Positions 21,719 to 33,732 of a stretch of 64,000 nucleotides of DNA are shown here, one piece after another. Origin of the DNA: Paragordius varius (lineage: Eukaryota; Nematomorpha); NCBI GenBank assembly GCA_964247055.1, contig OZ176052.1, positions 11,966,001 to 12,030,000 of the forward strand, read 5' to 3'. Position numbers and translations under genes: made by a program. The notes beneath the pieces were generated by a model. The model was not told where the DNA came from. It saw nothing but the letters and a program-made list of their open reading frames with translations, and did no database searches. Every line of letters starts with the position of its first letter. Positions within the stretch are counted from its first letter, which is position 1.

Positions 21719-24700
21719 TTATAAGTTAGAGTTCAAAAAACTGATGGGTGTAAGGGCCTCCTTCAAAGTTTCCAAATTGTCGGTCCAGCTCTTTTGTCGC
21801 GAAAGCAGGAAAGATTGTTTCGTATTGGTGGCAGTGTCAAACAGGGTGTTGAGAAACGTTTCAGAGTGTGAGCGCCGATGTCCAAGGAAACTCGTTTCAT
21901 CTTTGGAGTTTAGGTCAAGGCTTTCACACAAACTCTCAAACAGGGAAGTTGGTGTACCAGCCCTAAGACATGCATCCAGGTCGAAAGAAACCCCAAACGA
22001 TAAAAGTTTATCCAAAAGTGAATGGGTGATGGGATCCTGATCGGCACTTGATTTAGTTACAATTTCTAATCCATCCGTTTCACTCTTTTCCAATTTTTCT
22101 TTGCTATCCATTATTTCGATGGGGATTAGAGGGTCTTTTGGTAATGGTGATATCTCAGTACACCTTTTATCATTTTGTTGTTCGAATGCAGTTATGACAT
22201 TATCATTATTATTGCTAAGGTCAAGACTGTCTACTAACGTTTTCCGTTGTCTGACTGATTGTTGGGAATGATAATCTTCCTCCATCGTTTCAGCTATCTT
22301 TTCCATGTTATTCAAGATGGGTTTTTTGCTTTTGTCCAGCTTGAATGGGAAAAACATGTTTGGTGTTCCATCACCCGTCCGTTGTTTTCGACTGTTTACG
22401 GCTTTAAGGGAAACCTTTTTCAAATCATAAGCCCAACCAATACATGCCATGGCATTGATAAAAAGTGTCGTAAAATTGAGCGTAACCCCAAACTCCGATG
22501 TGGAGTAATCGTGAGGAAATGTATGATGATAATTGTGAAAACCTTCACCGATTGCAAATATGGACACGGGGAAAGATTCTATACGTACAAATAACATGAG
22601 ATGATGGAGTAAAAATTTAAAAATTATATATAAGATAAAAAGTAAAAGATTAATAATTGATTATACAAGAACCCATATTTTTAACTTCTATTTTTACAAT
22701 ATTCTATCAGTTTGATTTGTTAAATTAAAAGATGTAAATTTGTAAGACCTTAATTTTATCTATCACAATTTTAAACATATAGGTTATATAGATATAATCA
22801 CGTATTAATAAATATGTAAAATATAAATTTTTTTTATTAAACTGCTGCGCTCTAAACAACGCTTGATAATTTGTTGAATTAAAATGCCAAGGCATAACAG
22901 TGTTGCATAAAAATATCATAGAAAACATAAAAATAAAAATATTTTTGTAAATTTCAGAAGCTAAATCGCATAAATATATTACCTATTATAAATAATTGAT
23001 ATGGACTAAACATAAATATTTAAATTTTTATGCATACTTTATCCATTTTTTCAAGACTACAGACCTCGTCATTTGTCATATTAAAACATCATGAAAAACA
23101 TTAGATGTTAACTAGTTTAGTAACTATATTTTACACATTTTTGAGAATCTACATAATTCAAACAATTTATAATGTGTTTATGTGTGTGACCCACATTATA
23201 ATAAAAATGTTTCATCATATGTGAGGACAATATAACAATTCGAATTTCGGATTATGATTAATTTACCGTACATTGTTTGTCAGGTTTAGGATAAAAACTC
23301 AAATTTATTTTCATAATTATAATTTAAAAAAGAAAGGATTCAATTTCGACCTTAAATCTGCCAGTTTTATCAAACTGGCATTGAAAGATAGTTAAATTGT
23401 ATGGGGCAAAATGTAAGAATCATTTATTAAATAAGATAAATGTAAAAAATATTTCATTTAAGGCATCAGAAAATATGCGCATAAAGTGATATCTGATATT
23501 TTGATTAATTACACACTTCTTATTATATCACTATAACGATACTGCATAAATTACATTTATAACAGTCAAAGAGTAAAAAAACAAAAAAACAATTTATTTT
23601 GTCTGAAGAATAGATCTATTAAGAAGCATTTTAAAATTTGTTCTTTATTTAACATACTTCAAATTATGCATTAAATCTATGCACATTAGGTAGATATTTA
23701 AAAAGTGCACGCATTAAGCTATTATAAAGCAAAAACAGTTAATTCTAATTAATAGATTGTCAAAAAGAAATGCAAAAAAAGGTATATATTGGCATTTAGC
23801 CTTAACAAGAAGTTGGGATGGATAATGTTGTCTTTTTTACATGTGACGTTATTAAAATAATGATACGCATATAATGTCAAGAAAATAACTACTATAACTA
23901 AAACGGATTTCCTTAATCCTGTTTTTAAATATAAAGTTACCTGCAGGGTTTATGCGATAATCATAAGGTTTGTTTCCAAATAAGTGAGCAAGTGAATTGA
24001 CTAGCCAAGTTGCATGTAGTACAAGCACATACCTCAAAATGACCGGGACAAAAAAGGCTTTTGAAAGTGACTCTCCCCAAAACAACATTGGAATGATCAT
24101 TGGTAATATTAGGCCAATAAGTAAAACAAGGGGTAAGTAAAACCTTATATAGTTAGAAATAATAAAGTTACTTTTTCTGAAATTTTAAAACTGGATTATT
24201 TTCTAAATCCTTTATAGATATATTTTTGCCTTTGCTTTTCACTTCATTGTGTTTCCTAACAAGTAACCAGCCCATATGTGCAAAGAAAAAGCCACGTTTA
24301 GCGTTATGTGGATCTGCATGAGTTTCAGAATATTTATGATGCACGCGGTGATCTCGACACCATTCTATTGCACTATTCTAAAAAATATATGACAAAAATA
24401 CCTGTCCAGCGGCAGTATTAAATATCATGAGAAGAATTTGTAAAGGTGTTTTAGCTTGATACGATCGATGACTCCATAAGCGATGCGCTCCAGCAGTTAT
24501 ACCCAACCCGGTTATAGCATACATAAATAAAACTTAAAAATTATAAATAAAAATTTACAGAACAATAAGGTGGCCCATCCTGTGTGAAACAAGAGATATA
24601 ATCCGTACAAAGCCATGCAATGTAATACAATGTACCAATAAACATTAAACCAAACGATATAAAATTTGTTTGGAGCGCTTGCGGAATCAACGTAGCTTTC

Positions 24701-24748
24701 ATCGAAAGCGCAAATATCCTTTTCGTATTGATCAGTTTCGACGCTCAT
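21719..24748 (-). CDS. Acyl-CoA desaturase (stearoyl-CoA delta-9 type) with long C-terminal tail
   Basis: Minus-strand exons 24748-24559, 24532-24402, 24377-24172, 24143-23941 and 22578-21719 join in one frame of 529 residues. The three His boxes are present: HRLWSH (80-85), HRVHH (117-121) and HNYHH (258-262), plus 'NSLAHLFG' and '[15 protein letters not shown]', as in stearoyl-CoA desaturases, which put a cis double bond into acyl-CoA at the ER using cytochrome b5. The catalytic core ends near residue 290 ('[10 protein letters not shown]'). A further 230 or so residues, Ser-, Asp- and Leu-rich, follow and are absent from typical SCDs of about 350 residues; this tail is unrecognised. Introns 1-3 are 26, 24 and 28 nt and intron 4 is 1362 nt. 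The ATG at 24748 was chosen to give a charged N-terminus; an in-frame ATG at 24799 would add 17 residues. The gene converges on ABHD12. Confidence 0.92.
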
Positions 24749-24799
24749 AATAATAAAACGTGAGATTATCACGTGATTCAAATAAATGCGTGGGTACAC

Positions 24800-25517
24800 A
24801 TGATGAAATTAAAATAAACCTAAAAAAATTTAATTTCCATTTTACAAATTTCTAAAACCCTACAGAAATACAAGACAAAGTCGATTAAATACATACAAAA
24901 ATATATGTTAGGTATTATAACCACAGAAAGCTTTCAGTCACCAAAATATAAAAAAACTTTCCACCAAAAGATGTTACATAGTTTAGATATACTGAAGTGA
25001 AAATGCCCTTTAAATCTTTATTTAATATAATTTATATTAAAATTTATGCAGTTATTGCACCAAAACAAAAGATTAATTAAAATAACCTATATAAGAAATA
25101 GCACAAAAAATATATTTATTAAGTATATACTTTTCAGTCCAAAAAATCAATGAATAGAAACAAATTGCAAATGAGGTGAAATATTTTCTAAATACACCAT
25201 AATCAATAAAATTATTTTCACAATCCATAAAAGTGGTTTTATTCTTGATGATAATTATCAAACAAATAATAAAAATAATTTTTAACCATTATAAACATAT
25301 CAATAGGCTATTATTTTTATTAAAAACATAATTATTGAATAATTTTTTCTAAATTCAAAAGTAAATATCTTGATAAAATTTATATAAATATATATATATA
25401 TTTATTATATATATTTATGTATTCAGAAAGGATAATTCAGGATTAAGGGTACTTTTGATTTCGGCCCTAACAAGTGATTTAAAAAATTATTTATACTTTG
25501 GTTTTAAGTGCTACTCA
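24800..25517. other. Desaturase upstream region, no feature recognised
   Basis: AT-rich sequence holding the presumed promoter of the desaturase. I see no gene, clear TATA box or repeat boundary. Confidence 0.4.
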
Positions 25518-25913
25518 CAGTGGCGTACCGAGCATTTGCGGCGCCCGGGCATAAAACTTTAATGGCGCCCCTCCCTCCTTTTTTTAAAAGCCAATAAAAC
25601 AATTTAGTAAAAAAAATACAAACGTTGTAACCTAAACACTATAGATAAGACAGCACAGTCATATAAATTTTAAATCTATTATATATATATATATATATAT
25701 TTATATGATACATTTATTCAATGGTACTAATTAGGTGAATAATAGAATATATATTATAGGGATTATTACCTAAATTGCTGAAAAATCTCATTTGAAAGTT
25801 CTTATTATTTTTGCATAATTAAAATTTAATTACAAAAAATCATTTAGGCGCCCCTAAATAACGGCGCCCGGGGCATGATGCACCCCCTTGCCCCCCCCCT
25901 CGGTACGCCCCTG
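25518..25913. mobile_element. Small hAT-like MITE
   Basis: 396 bp with terminal inverted repeats CAGTGGCGTACCGAG and CTCGGTACGCCCCTG. These are followed inward by 'ggcgcccgggcat' and its inverted partner 'gcgcccggggcatgatg'. The flanking octamers GCTACTCA and GCTCCACA match at 6 of 8 positions, consistent with an aged 8-bp target duplication. The centre is AT-rich with an (AT) run near 25680 and no ORF. Confidence 0.8.
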
Positions 25914-26040
25914 GCTCCACATCGAAAAATGGTTATATTTGGGATTTTTTGAATTTTCTTTTTCAAAGCTAAATGATTCATTCCAAAAAATATATTAATT
26001 ATAAACTACCTATGGCTCCTTCTAAAATGGGCTAGTTTTT

Positions 26041-27630
26041 TTAATACTTGGATACAACAAATTCATTTCAGTCCTTCGATTTATATTGGGGTAGTTGAAT
26101 ACGCCAATCCTGTTCAAAAATAAATATTCCAAAAAATATGTTAAGAATTAAAACCATGCCAAAAGTTTGCACTATACTTGAATATAAAAAAAATTCATAA
26201 ATACTTGATACTTATTTTAACACTGATTCAAATTAGGGTAGCAAAATATCTTTGATTAAATTTAAATTTATATTTTTGAAAAACTATTATAGGAAATGAC
26301 CCCAAATATCTTAATAAAATTTGGTTTGAAAAAAATTCCAGTTAAACTACTTCGACGCCATTTACATTTTCAAATTTTCGCAAAATATCGTTTTCATTTA
26401 ATTTTAAAGGTAAAATTAAAGCTAAAATTTATTTAGATTATATTTAACGTTGATAGAAATGGAAAAAGTGGTTTATTTTGTATTATTTTTCAGTTTAGCC
26501 AATGCGCACATGTTAAGTTGACTAAATTTTTACCTATGGGTTTTACATTAAAATAAGTAATACCAAATATTTTTGAATAATTTTTTTATATATTTCCATT
26601 TATTAATGTTATATAAGTGCAAAATCTTGCCATGGTTTTGATTCCTTCCATATTTTTTAAAAAATTTAATTAATAGGCCTGGGGTATTTAACTACCCCAA
26701 TTCGAATCGAAGGACCAAAATGAATGAGTTGTATCCATGTGTTAATATTTCGGTTTATTGATGTTATATAAGTGTAAAAATTTGCCAGGTTTCGATTCCA
26801 TTTTTTAGAGTATTTTATTTTAAACAAACCTGGGGTTTACACCAGCCCCAATTTGAATCAAACTGAAATGATTGTGTTGTATCCATAAGGCAAAACCCAA
26901 ATGTAGAAATTTAGTCAACCTGACATGTGTGCATTAGCTACATATAAATATAATACAACATAACCACTTTTTATCTTTCTATCAATGTTAGAAATAATTA
27001 GTTTTAACTTTAGCTTTAAAATTAAATAAACGCGACATTTTGCAAAAATGTTGTAAAATAAAATGACGCCTAAGTAATTTGATATGGAACTTTTGCTTCA
27101 AAACTAAATTTACTGAAATGTTTCGGCCTATTTATATAATTTTTATGAGGATAGAAGCATAAATTTAAATTGGGATAGTTTCTTTCAGTAGTTTTTTTAA
27201 TATCAAATTGAATATTGCCGGGGATATTTAATACGGCAATATCGAAGTGTTATGGTAATACTCTAAGGTACTAATTTAGTAAATTTGACATGTTTGCATT
27301 AGCTAAATGTAAAAGTAATACAAAAACCACTTTTTCTGTTTATATCAACGTTAGATATGATTTAAATAAAAGATTAGCTTTAATTTTAGCTTTAAAATTT
27401 AAGTAAACACGATATTTTGCAAAAATATGGAAAAATAAATATGGCGTCGAAGTAGTTTGATATGGAACATTTTTTCAAAACTAAATTTTATTCAATAATT
27501 TCGGCCTATTTATATAATTTTTAAAAGCTAAAATATAAATTTAGACCGTTTATTTCAGTAGTTTTTAAAATTATTAACTTAAATATAGTCTGTGGTATTT
27601 AAATATCCCTATTTAAACTGAAGTGTTAAA
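26041..27630. mobile_element. Cluster of four or more broken TTAA-family copies
   Basis: 26041-26216 is an inverted partial copy starting TTAATACTTGGATACAAC. 26217-26745 is a forward copy with both TTAA ends. 26746-26880 is a forward 3' end joined to an inverted 5' part ending at about 27253. 27262-27630 is another inverted 5' part. The fragments repeat the family blocks 'gacgcca', 'aaaatatcg' and 'ccttccat'. Nothing here codes. Confidence 0.7.
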
Positions 27631-28040
27631 ATAAACGCATTAATGTGGGGATTGCTCGATAATTTTATATATTAGCCAAATTTTGATATCAACTAAAATA
27701 AATTTTTAATAAATGCATAATTCTTCCAAAAATTTGTGACTTTCGGAACTTACATCTAAGAATTGATTTTTTTAAAATATATGCATTTTACAGGTAGTTT
27801 ATGATATATTTTAGTGATGTTCTTCGAATGACGCATTTAGCATCCACCAAAAAACATGCAGAAATTTTGCCATTTTCTGAGATGGCACCCTACCAAAAAT
27901 AAATATATAACTTTCTTCAATCACTTCTAAGGACGAAAACCAAAAGCAACATGATCTTGAAACATTCCTCTCAGCATTTATAATTTCATCAGGTTATTTT
28001 TTATACCCCCTTTAGACGTATATGTGGACTCCGAAAGTTC
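27630..28040. repeat. Dispersed repeat, copy 1
   Basis: Contains 'gtttatgatatattttagtg', 'catccaccaaaaa', 'ccaaaagcaacatgat' and 'tcatcaggttattttttata'. These phrases recur in the same order at about 28480-28890, 32870-33260 and 47100-47450. There is no coding sense and no clear ends. Confidence 0.65.
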
Positions 28041-28479
28041 CAAATTACGCTCTTCTCAAATGGGCTAATTTTCTTAAAATTAACACAAAAATGCCGAATT
28101 GCGCGATAAAGTTTAATATAGACTAAATTTTGATATAAACTAAAATAATTTTTAAGAAAATACAAAATTTATCCAACTTTTGTTAGAGTCTACCTCACAC
28201 TATTTTGAGGCATGACTCAAACGTTATAAAAACGTTTTAAGTCATTATGGGTGAAAACATTCTACATGATTCGATGATACAAACATTTCCATCACCTCAG
28301 AATTTTGATTAAAATATGTGTTCTTCAAATGTATGTTATGATTTGTACTTTTTTACAAAAATCATCAAAATTTGAAAGCAGAAGAATATTTAATAAAATT
28401 TTGAAGCGATAGAAATCAGCATTATCAATTTATATAGAATAGGTGTTTAATATTTTAAAGCAAAAAGTCCATGATTCAA

Positions 28480-28890
28480 AATAGTATGAAGTACGCTTCA
28501 ACCAAATTTTGCAAAACATATTTTTGAAAAGTGTATGCATTTTTAAAACATATTTTTAGTTGATACCATGATTTAGCTTATATTAAACCTTTTTATCGCA
28601 AATAAAACTAGCTTCTTTTAGAAGAGCGAAAAAAATTGCGACCAAGTCACAACTAAAACCAATTTATTAAAATATTATTTTTTATATGTAATTTATGATA
28701 TATTTTAGTGATCTTTTTTGTAATGAAACATCTAGCGTTCACCAAAAATTTTTTATAAAAAATGTGCCCGAATTTCATTTTTTAATATGGAGCATTTACC
28801 ACAAAAGTAAGAGTCAAAGCCAAAAGCACCTGATAATTCATCCATTTTCCTATCAGAATCTATATATTTCATCAAGAAATTTTATACCCC
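28480..28890. repeat. Dispersed repeat, copy 2
   Basis: Same family as 27630-28040, starting with 'aagtacgcttcaacc' and containing 'gatatattttagtgat' and 'ccaaaagcacctgat'. The orientation matches copy 1. Confidence 0.65.
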
Positions 28891-28920
28891 CATCCCCCCG
28901 ATTTTGTAATTAACTTATTC

Positions 28921-29490
28921 TTAGGTTATATTAAATAAACTTGATGAGTATTTTATATCTGAGATATTTTGATAAGAAATATTTTTAATATTTCTTCTAT
29001 TTTGACAATTGAGATCGAAGGTATTAATATTCGGAGCTAATATAAATATATATCTAGTTTCGGATGAAATAATATATATTATTTTCAACTCAAGATCGTC
29101 ATTTAACACTTAAAATCTTAAACTAAAACTTACGTACCATAATTTATATGTAATTATCATATAGAATATTTTATTTAATAATTTTTTGAAAAAAAAATTT
29201 CATCTAAAAAATATTTTTTGTTTTGAATTTTTTCCGACAGTATTTATCGATAAACTTGAAATGTTTAATAACCCATTTGAAGTGTTAAATGGCGAACTTG
29301 AAATAAAATGATTTTTTTAAATTTTATTATTTCATCCGAGACTGGAAATAGTTTTAGGTTTGCCCCGAATATTAATGCGAATCATCGATCTCGATTGTTA
29401 ACATAAAAAAATTATGAATTTCTTAAATTTTTTTTTATGATAATATCTCAAACATAAATACTTATCCAGTTTATAAAATATAATCTTGAA
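28921..29490. repeat. Large imperfect palindrome (arms about 190 bp)
   Basis: The left arm (about 28921-29112) and right arm (about 29285-29487) are inverted copies. Shared blocks include 'attaatattcgg', 'cggatgaaataat', 'catttaacactt' and 'gagatatt'. About 170 bp separate them. It could be a MITE or an inverted duplication; no target duplication was found. Confidence 0.6.
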
Positions 29491-29756
29491 GAATAAGTCT
29501 ATAATGATTGTGTATTATTGGCATATATTAATTTGTATTTCATATAGAAAGTAATATACTATTCATATGCTGATAATGGTTATAAGTTATTTTTTTATCT
29601 TGTTTTAATATTTATCAAACCGTTTTTATTGATTAAGAAAATGTGAATGACTGAGAATCGTTTTGATTGACTGGGTAAAAGTGACAAAAATCTTTGATGA
29701 AATAAATAAAATAGGAAATTCATTATAATTATTATCGGGCTTTTGGTTTTGGGCCT

Positions 29757-29991
29757 TGTTAAGTTAGATCTTACTGTCGTAGACACAAACGCACCTATAT
29801 AATTGTAAACAATTATAACTCTTTGTGATACACCTAGTTAATGTTAATTGTAGCTTCAAGCAAATTAGCTAGTATATAATTGCTGTATTATAATATCACA
29901 CATACATGTTTTGATTTCTGATATTTAAAAAATTTCTGTTTAATATATCTTTACTTCTATTATTCTGGGTTATATAACTTTACTTCCATTA
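29757..29991 (+). repeat. 5' LTR of the first LTR element
   Basis: Starts TGTTAAGTTAGATC and ends CTTCCATTA. Paired with the LTR at 32139-32372. Confidence 0.85.
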
Positions 29992-32138
29992 TTGGCGTAG
30001 TAATGAACCTGGCAAAAATTTCTCTGGAAAGTTTTGATGAAAAGGAAAATTTTGACCGATACGTTTCGTACATTCAGCGAATGTTAGCTGCAAAAAACAT
30101 GACGGCAAACGATAACAATTGCAAGACGTTATTCCTCGCCTAAGCAGGAATGTCGGTCACAAAGAAATTCGAACAATTCCTGTTCCCAAATTCACTGGAT
30201 AATACCTCCTGGCCGGACATCATTGAAGCCGGCAGGAAAATCTACGAATCGAATAGGACAAACATATTCCAGGCCAGATTCAATTTCGTAAAACTCCGTC
30301 GGAAAGAAAATGAAACATTTACGGAATTTCTGTTACGAGTCAAAACCGAAGCCGCAAAATGCAATTTCAAGCTCGACATCGATGAAAAAATGCGCGACGT
30401 GTTCATTGCAGGCCTGGGAGTGGAAAAATTATAACTAGATTTATTCACTAGATTCCCCGATGCATGTGGGGAAACGAAGCTGTAACGCTCAAACAAGTGG
30501 TAAACATTGCTCTTAACTATGAAAAAGCACATCAACTAACAACAATAGATGGCCAGATATTGCAGACTACAGTTGGGAAATACCAAAACATGTGTCGATT
30601 CTGCGGGTTAAGTCATGCACCCGGCAGATGCCCAGCTTGGGGCAAACAATGTTATAAGTGCCAAGGCTGGAATCACTTCCAACCGTGCTGTAAGAAGAAA
30701 AGGATTAGCAACGTTCAGCATGTCGAATCTGGAGCCACCCCCAAGATAGCAATAATAATAAATGGCAAACCAATACACATGATTATAGACACAGGTTCAA
30801 GCGTATCTATAATCGATTGTCAAGCGTGGGAAAAAATTGGGAAGCCCGAGTTGCAACAAACAGGCCCAGATTTGTATAGCTATGGTGGACAAAGAATCAA
30901 TTCCAAGGGTAGTTGTATGGTCACGGTACAATGCGATGGTGAAACAAAATCTCTGGCGTGTATGGTTGTAAGCGGCAAGAAGGCCCCAGCAATTCTTGGT
31001 TGGGATTGGCTACAAGAATTCCCGAATCTCAAAAAACAAATATCTTACAATTATTACACGTCGGACACCCCGGATTCAAAGCAATGTACGAACAACCAAA
31101 AAAAATAGTCTTTTGGCACAATATGGAAAGCGACATAAAAAAGTGGGTAGATACGTGTAAAAAGTGTCAAGAAAACCGTCCGAGGCGAAAACTTAATCCC
31201 ACATACAATTGGAACACGAATACAGCAATATGGGAGAGATTACATCTAGATATAGCAGGCCCGATAGACAATTATTATTGGATATCTTATTGACAGTTAT
31301 TCTCGATGGGTCGAAGTTAAACTATCGAAAATGATATCGACCAAAAATATATTAAATTTCCTAGACGAATGTTTCAGTCGATATGGATCTCCAATAATGA
31401 TAGTAACCGACAACGCGTCTTACTTTACATCTGAGGATTTTAAAAAAGTCACGGAAACGGGAAACATTAAACATGTAACATCAGTTCCCTATCATCCAAA
31501 AACTAACGGAATGGTGGAACGAGTAATATATACCCTAAAAACACATTATCGGTCAGCAGAAGACGATGACCCACATTCCAAAATAAATAACACGCTTTGG
31601 GGATACCGCACTAACATACACAGTGCTACAAATACATGTCCCGCTCAACTTTTCCAAAAACGTACCTACCCTATCCAATCACATGGCTACAATATAAACA
31701 AACAGACTTCTTAGACGATGTACAACCTAATCATGAATACCATGAAAACGAAAAAGTATACATAAAAAATGAACTATCGAATGGTTGGCGAGAAGGAATT
31801 GTAAATAAACGACTCGGATTACTCTCATATGAAATACAAGATGATAACAAAATCATCCGAAAACACGCAGACCAACTGAGACCAAGGGAAGGAGGCGAAA
31901 GAATAATGGGTAAGACAATTTCATCCGAAGAAACTCCACCATCGCATGACCTATATGTTAGGTCCCCTACTGCCACGTCCGAAGACCCGACCTTACCTCC
32001 GCCACCCTCGGAACCCATCATTGAGTTGCCATCCCAACAAACACCCACTATAGCACCTACCACTGACGCTCATACAGAACGGCGATACCCTACACGAATC
32101 CGACAACCACCACATAGATATCAAGGACAGGGAAAGAG

Positions 32139-32372
32139 TGTTAAGTTAGATCCTACTGTCGCAGACACAGACGCACCTATATAATTGTAAAAATTATAAC
32201 TCTTTATGATACACCTAGTCAATGTTAATTGTAGCTTCAAGCAAAATAGCTAGTATATAATTGCTGTATTATAATATCACACACACATGTTTTGATTTCT
32301 GATATTTAATAAATTTCTGTTTAATATATCTTTATTTCTATTATTCTGGGTTATAAAGCTTTACTTCCATTA
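32139..32372 (+). repeat. 3' LTR of the first LTR element
   Basis: Near-identical partner of 29757-29991, followed directly by the right copy of the GGCCT duplication. Confidence 0.85.
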
Positions 32373-32377
32373 GGCCT

Positions 32378-33330
32378 TATTTCCACTTTTATGGTAGTTG
32401 GTCCGAAAATGGCATTTGCGCACATTTTCTCTAATAAATTTTTATGGTGAAAGCAAAGAGTTTCATCTCAAGCATGAAAAATATAAACTACATTAAAAAA
32501 CAATGGTATGCTCCGTAACTCAACTTTTTGGACAATGGGAAATCTCTTTTAAAACTTCCATTATTGGGGTAACTAATGACGTTAAACCATAAATTAATTG
32601 ACATTATTGAAAAAATTACCGAAAGTGGCGGTTTCATTTTAAATTTATGCAGCAATCCTAAAAAATTATGTAAAAAAGCCAAAAACTCTATATAAATTTT
32701 CCTAAAAGGTTCTATATTAAACTACTTGGCGTTATTTTTAGCAACATCTTTGCAAAATATCGTGTTATTTTATTCTAACGTTGTAAAGTTTAAATTAAAA
32801 TCAATTACGTTTAGATAATTTATATGGAAAAGGTGTTTTTACAATATCTTAAAGCGTTTTTATGATGTTTCCGCCTCAAAGTATTATAAAGTACGCTTCA
32901 AAATTTCGCTATAAATACGATTTTAAAATAATGGAATTTTTAAACATTTTATTCAAAATTAAGCATTAAAATTTATATCGCATTTTTAAAAGAACTAGCC
33001 CCTTTTATACGAGTGAAAAAATTCGGACTTTTGCAATTTTTAAAAATTGAACCTTTTATAAATATTATTTTTCTTTTTTGTACATAAGATATTTTTAGTG
33101 ATTTTTCAGAATAAAGCCTGTAGCTTTCACCAGATAAATTTATTTATGAAAATGTCAACAAATTAAAATTTCTAATGTTATCACTAAACTGGCCAAAATG
33201 ACTATAATAATCCTGATACATTTTCTTATCAGGTTATTATTTAATACCTCCCGATTTCGGACTCAATGTAAAAATGAAAAACTGTTTAAATAGAAATGTT
33301 GATGTCAGCTAACTTAGGAGGATCTATTTT
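32378..33330. repeat. Repeat fragments
   Basis: 32575-32850 is a decayed 5' part of the TTAA family ('aaatttatgcagcaatcct', 'aatatcgtg'). 32870-33260 is copy 3 of the dispersed repeat ('aagtacgcttcaaaatttcg', 'gatatttttagtgatt'). No gene is seen. Confidence 0.55.
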
Positions 33331-33732
33331 TACGACTTTATGGAGACTAATATACTTAATTTTTGGTAATACAATAATATTAATACTTGATATGTAAAAC
33401 ATTTATTAATATTTAATAATATTTTTATTTTCGAATAGACAAAAAACGCTACGAGCATCTTTTAAGGTTTGAGAAATGGATGGTTGAATTGAGCAAATAG
33501 CAATCTCATCATATTTGACCAGAATATTATGTACAATAAAAAGCCCCTTACATATAAATATTTATCATTAATTCTATTTATCCAAATGACGTTTAATTGA
33601 TATGCCTATTGCATCATGTCTACGTTTAGTATTAACAATCAATGACATACTAATAATTATTCAGTAATGTATATTTTTGCAATTAATATTTTCAAATTAC
33701 AATAAATAGTAGAAGGATCTAATTGATCATTA

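Larger units (their letters stand above)
29757..32372 (+). mobile_element. Ty3-like LTR retrotransposon, broken (fossil)
   Basis: The two LTRs (29757-29991 and 32139-32372, about 235 bp each, roughly 95% alike by eye) are enclosed by the 5-bp target duplication GGCCT (29752-29756 and 32373-32377). Between them lie gag-like sequence, a zinc-knuckle region ('CRFCG', 'CYKCQGWNHF'), a protease-like 'IIDTGSSVS' region and an integrase-like region with 'WERLHLDIAGP' and 'VTDNASYF'. The element is broken, with several breaks. The LTR divergence suggests a modest age. Family assignment rests on the K02A2.6-like integrase motifs. Confidence 0.85.

Noticed and set aside
21603-22594. Plus-strand ORFs of 145 and 111 residues
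   Set aside because: Shadows of the desaturase tail and exon 5 on the minus strand.
31731-32063. Minus-strand 110-residue ORF
   Set aside because: Antisense to the 3' part of the first LTR element; no recognised domain.
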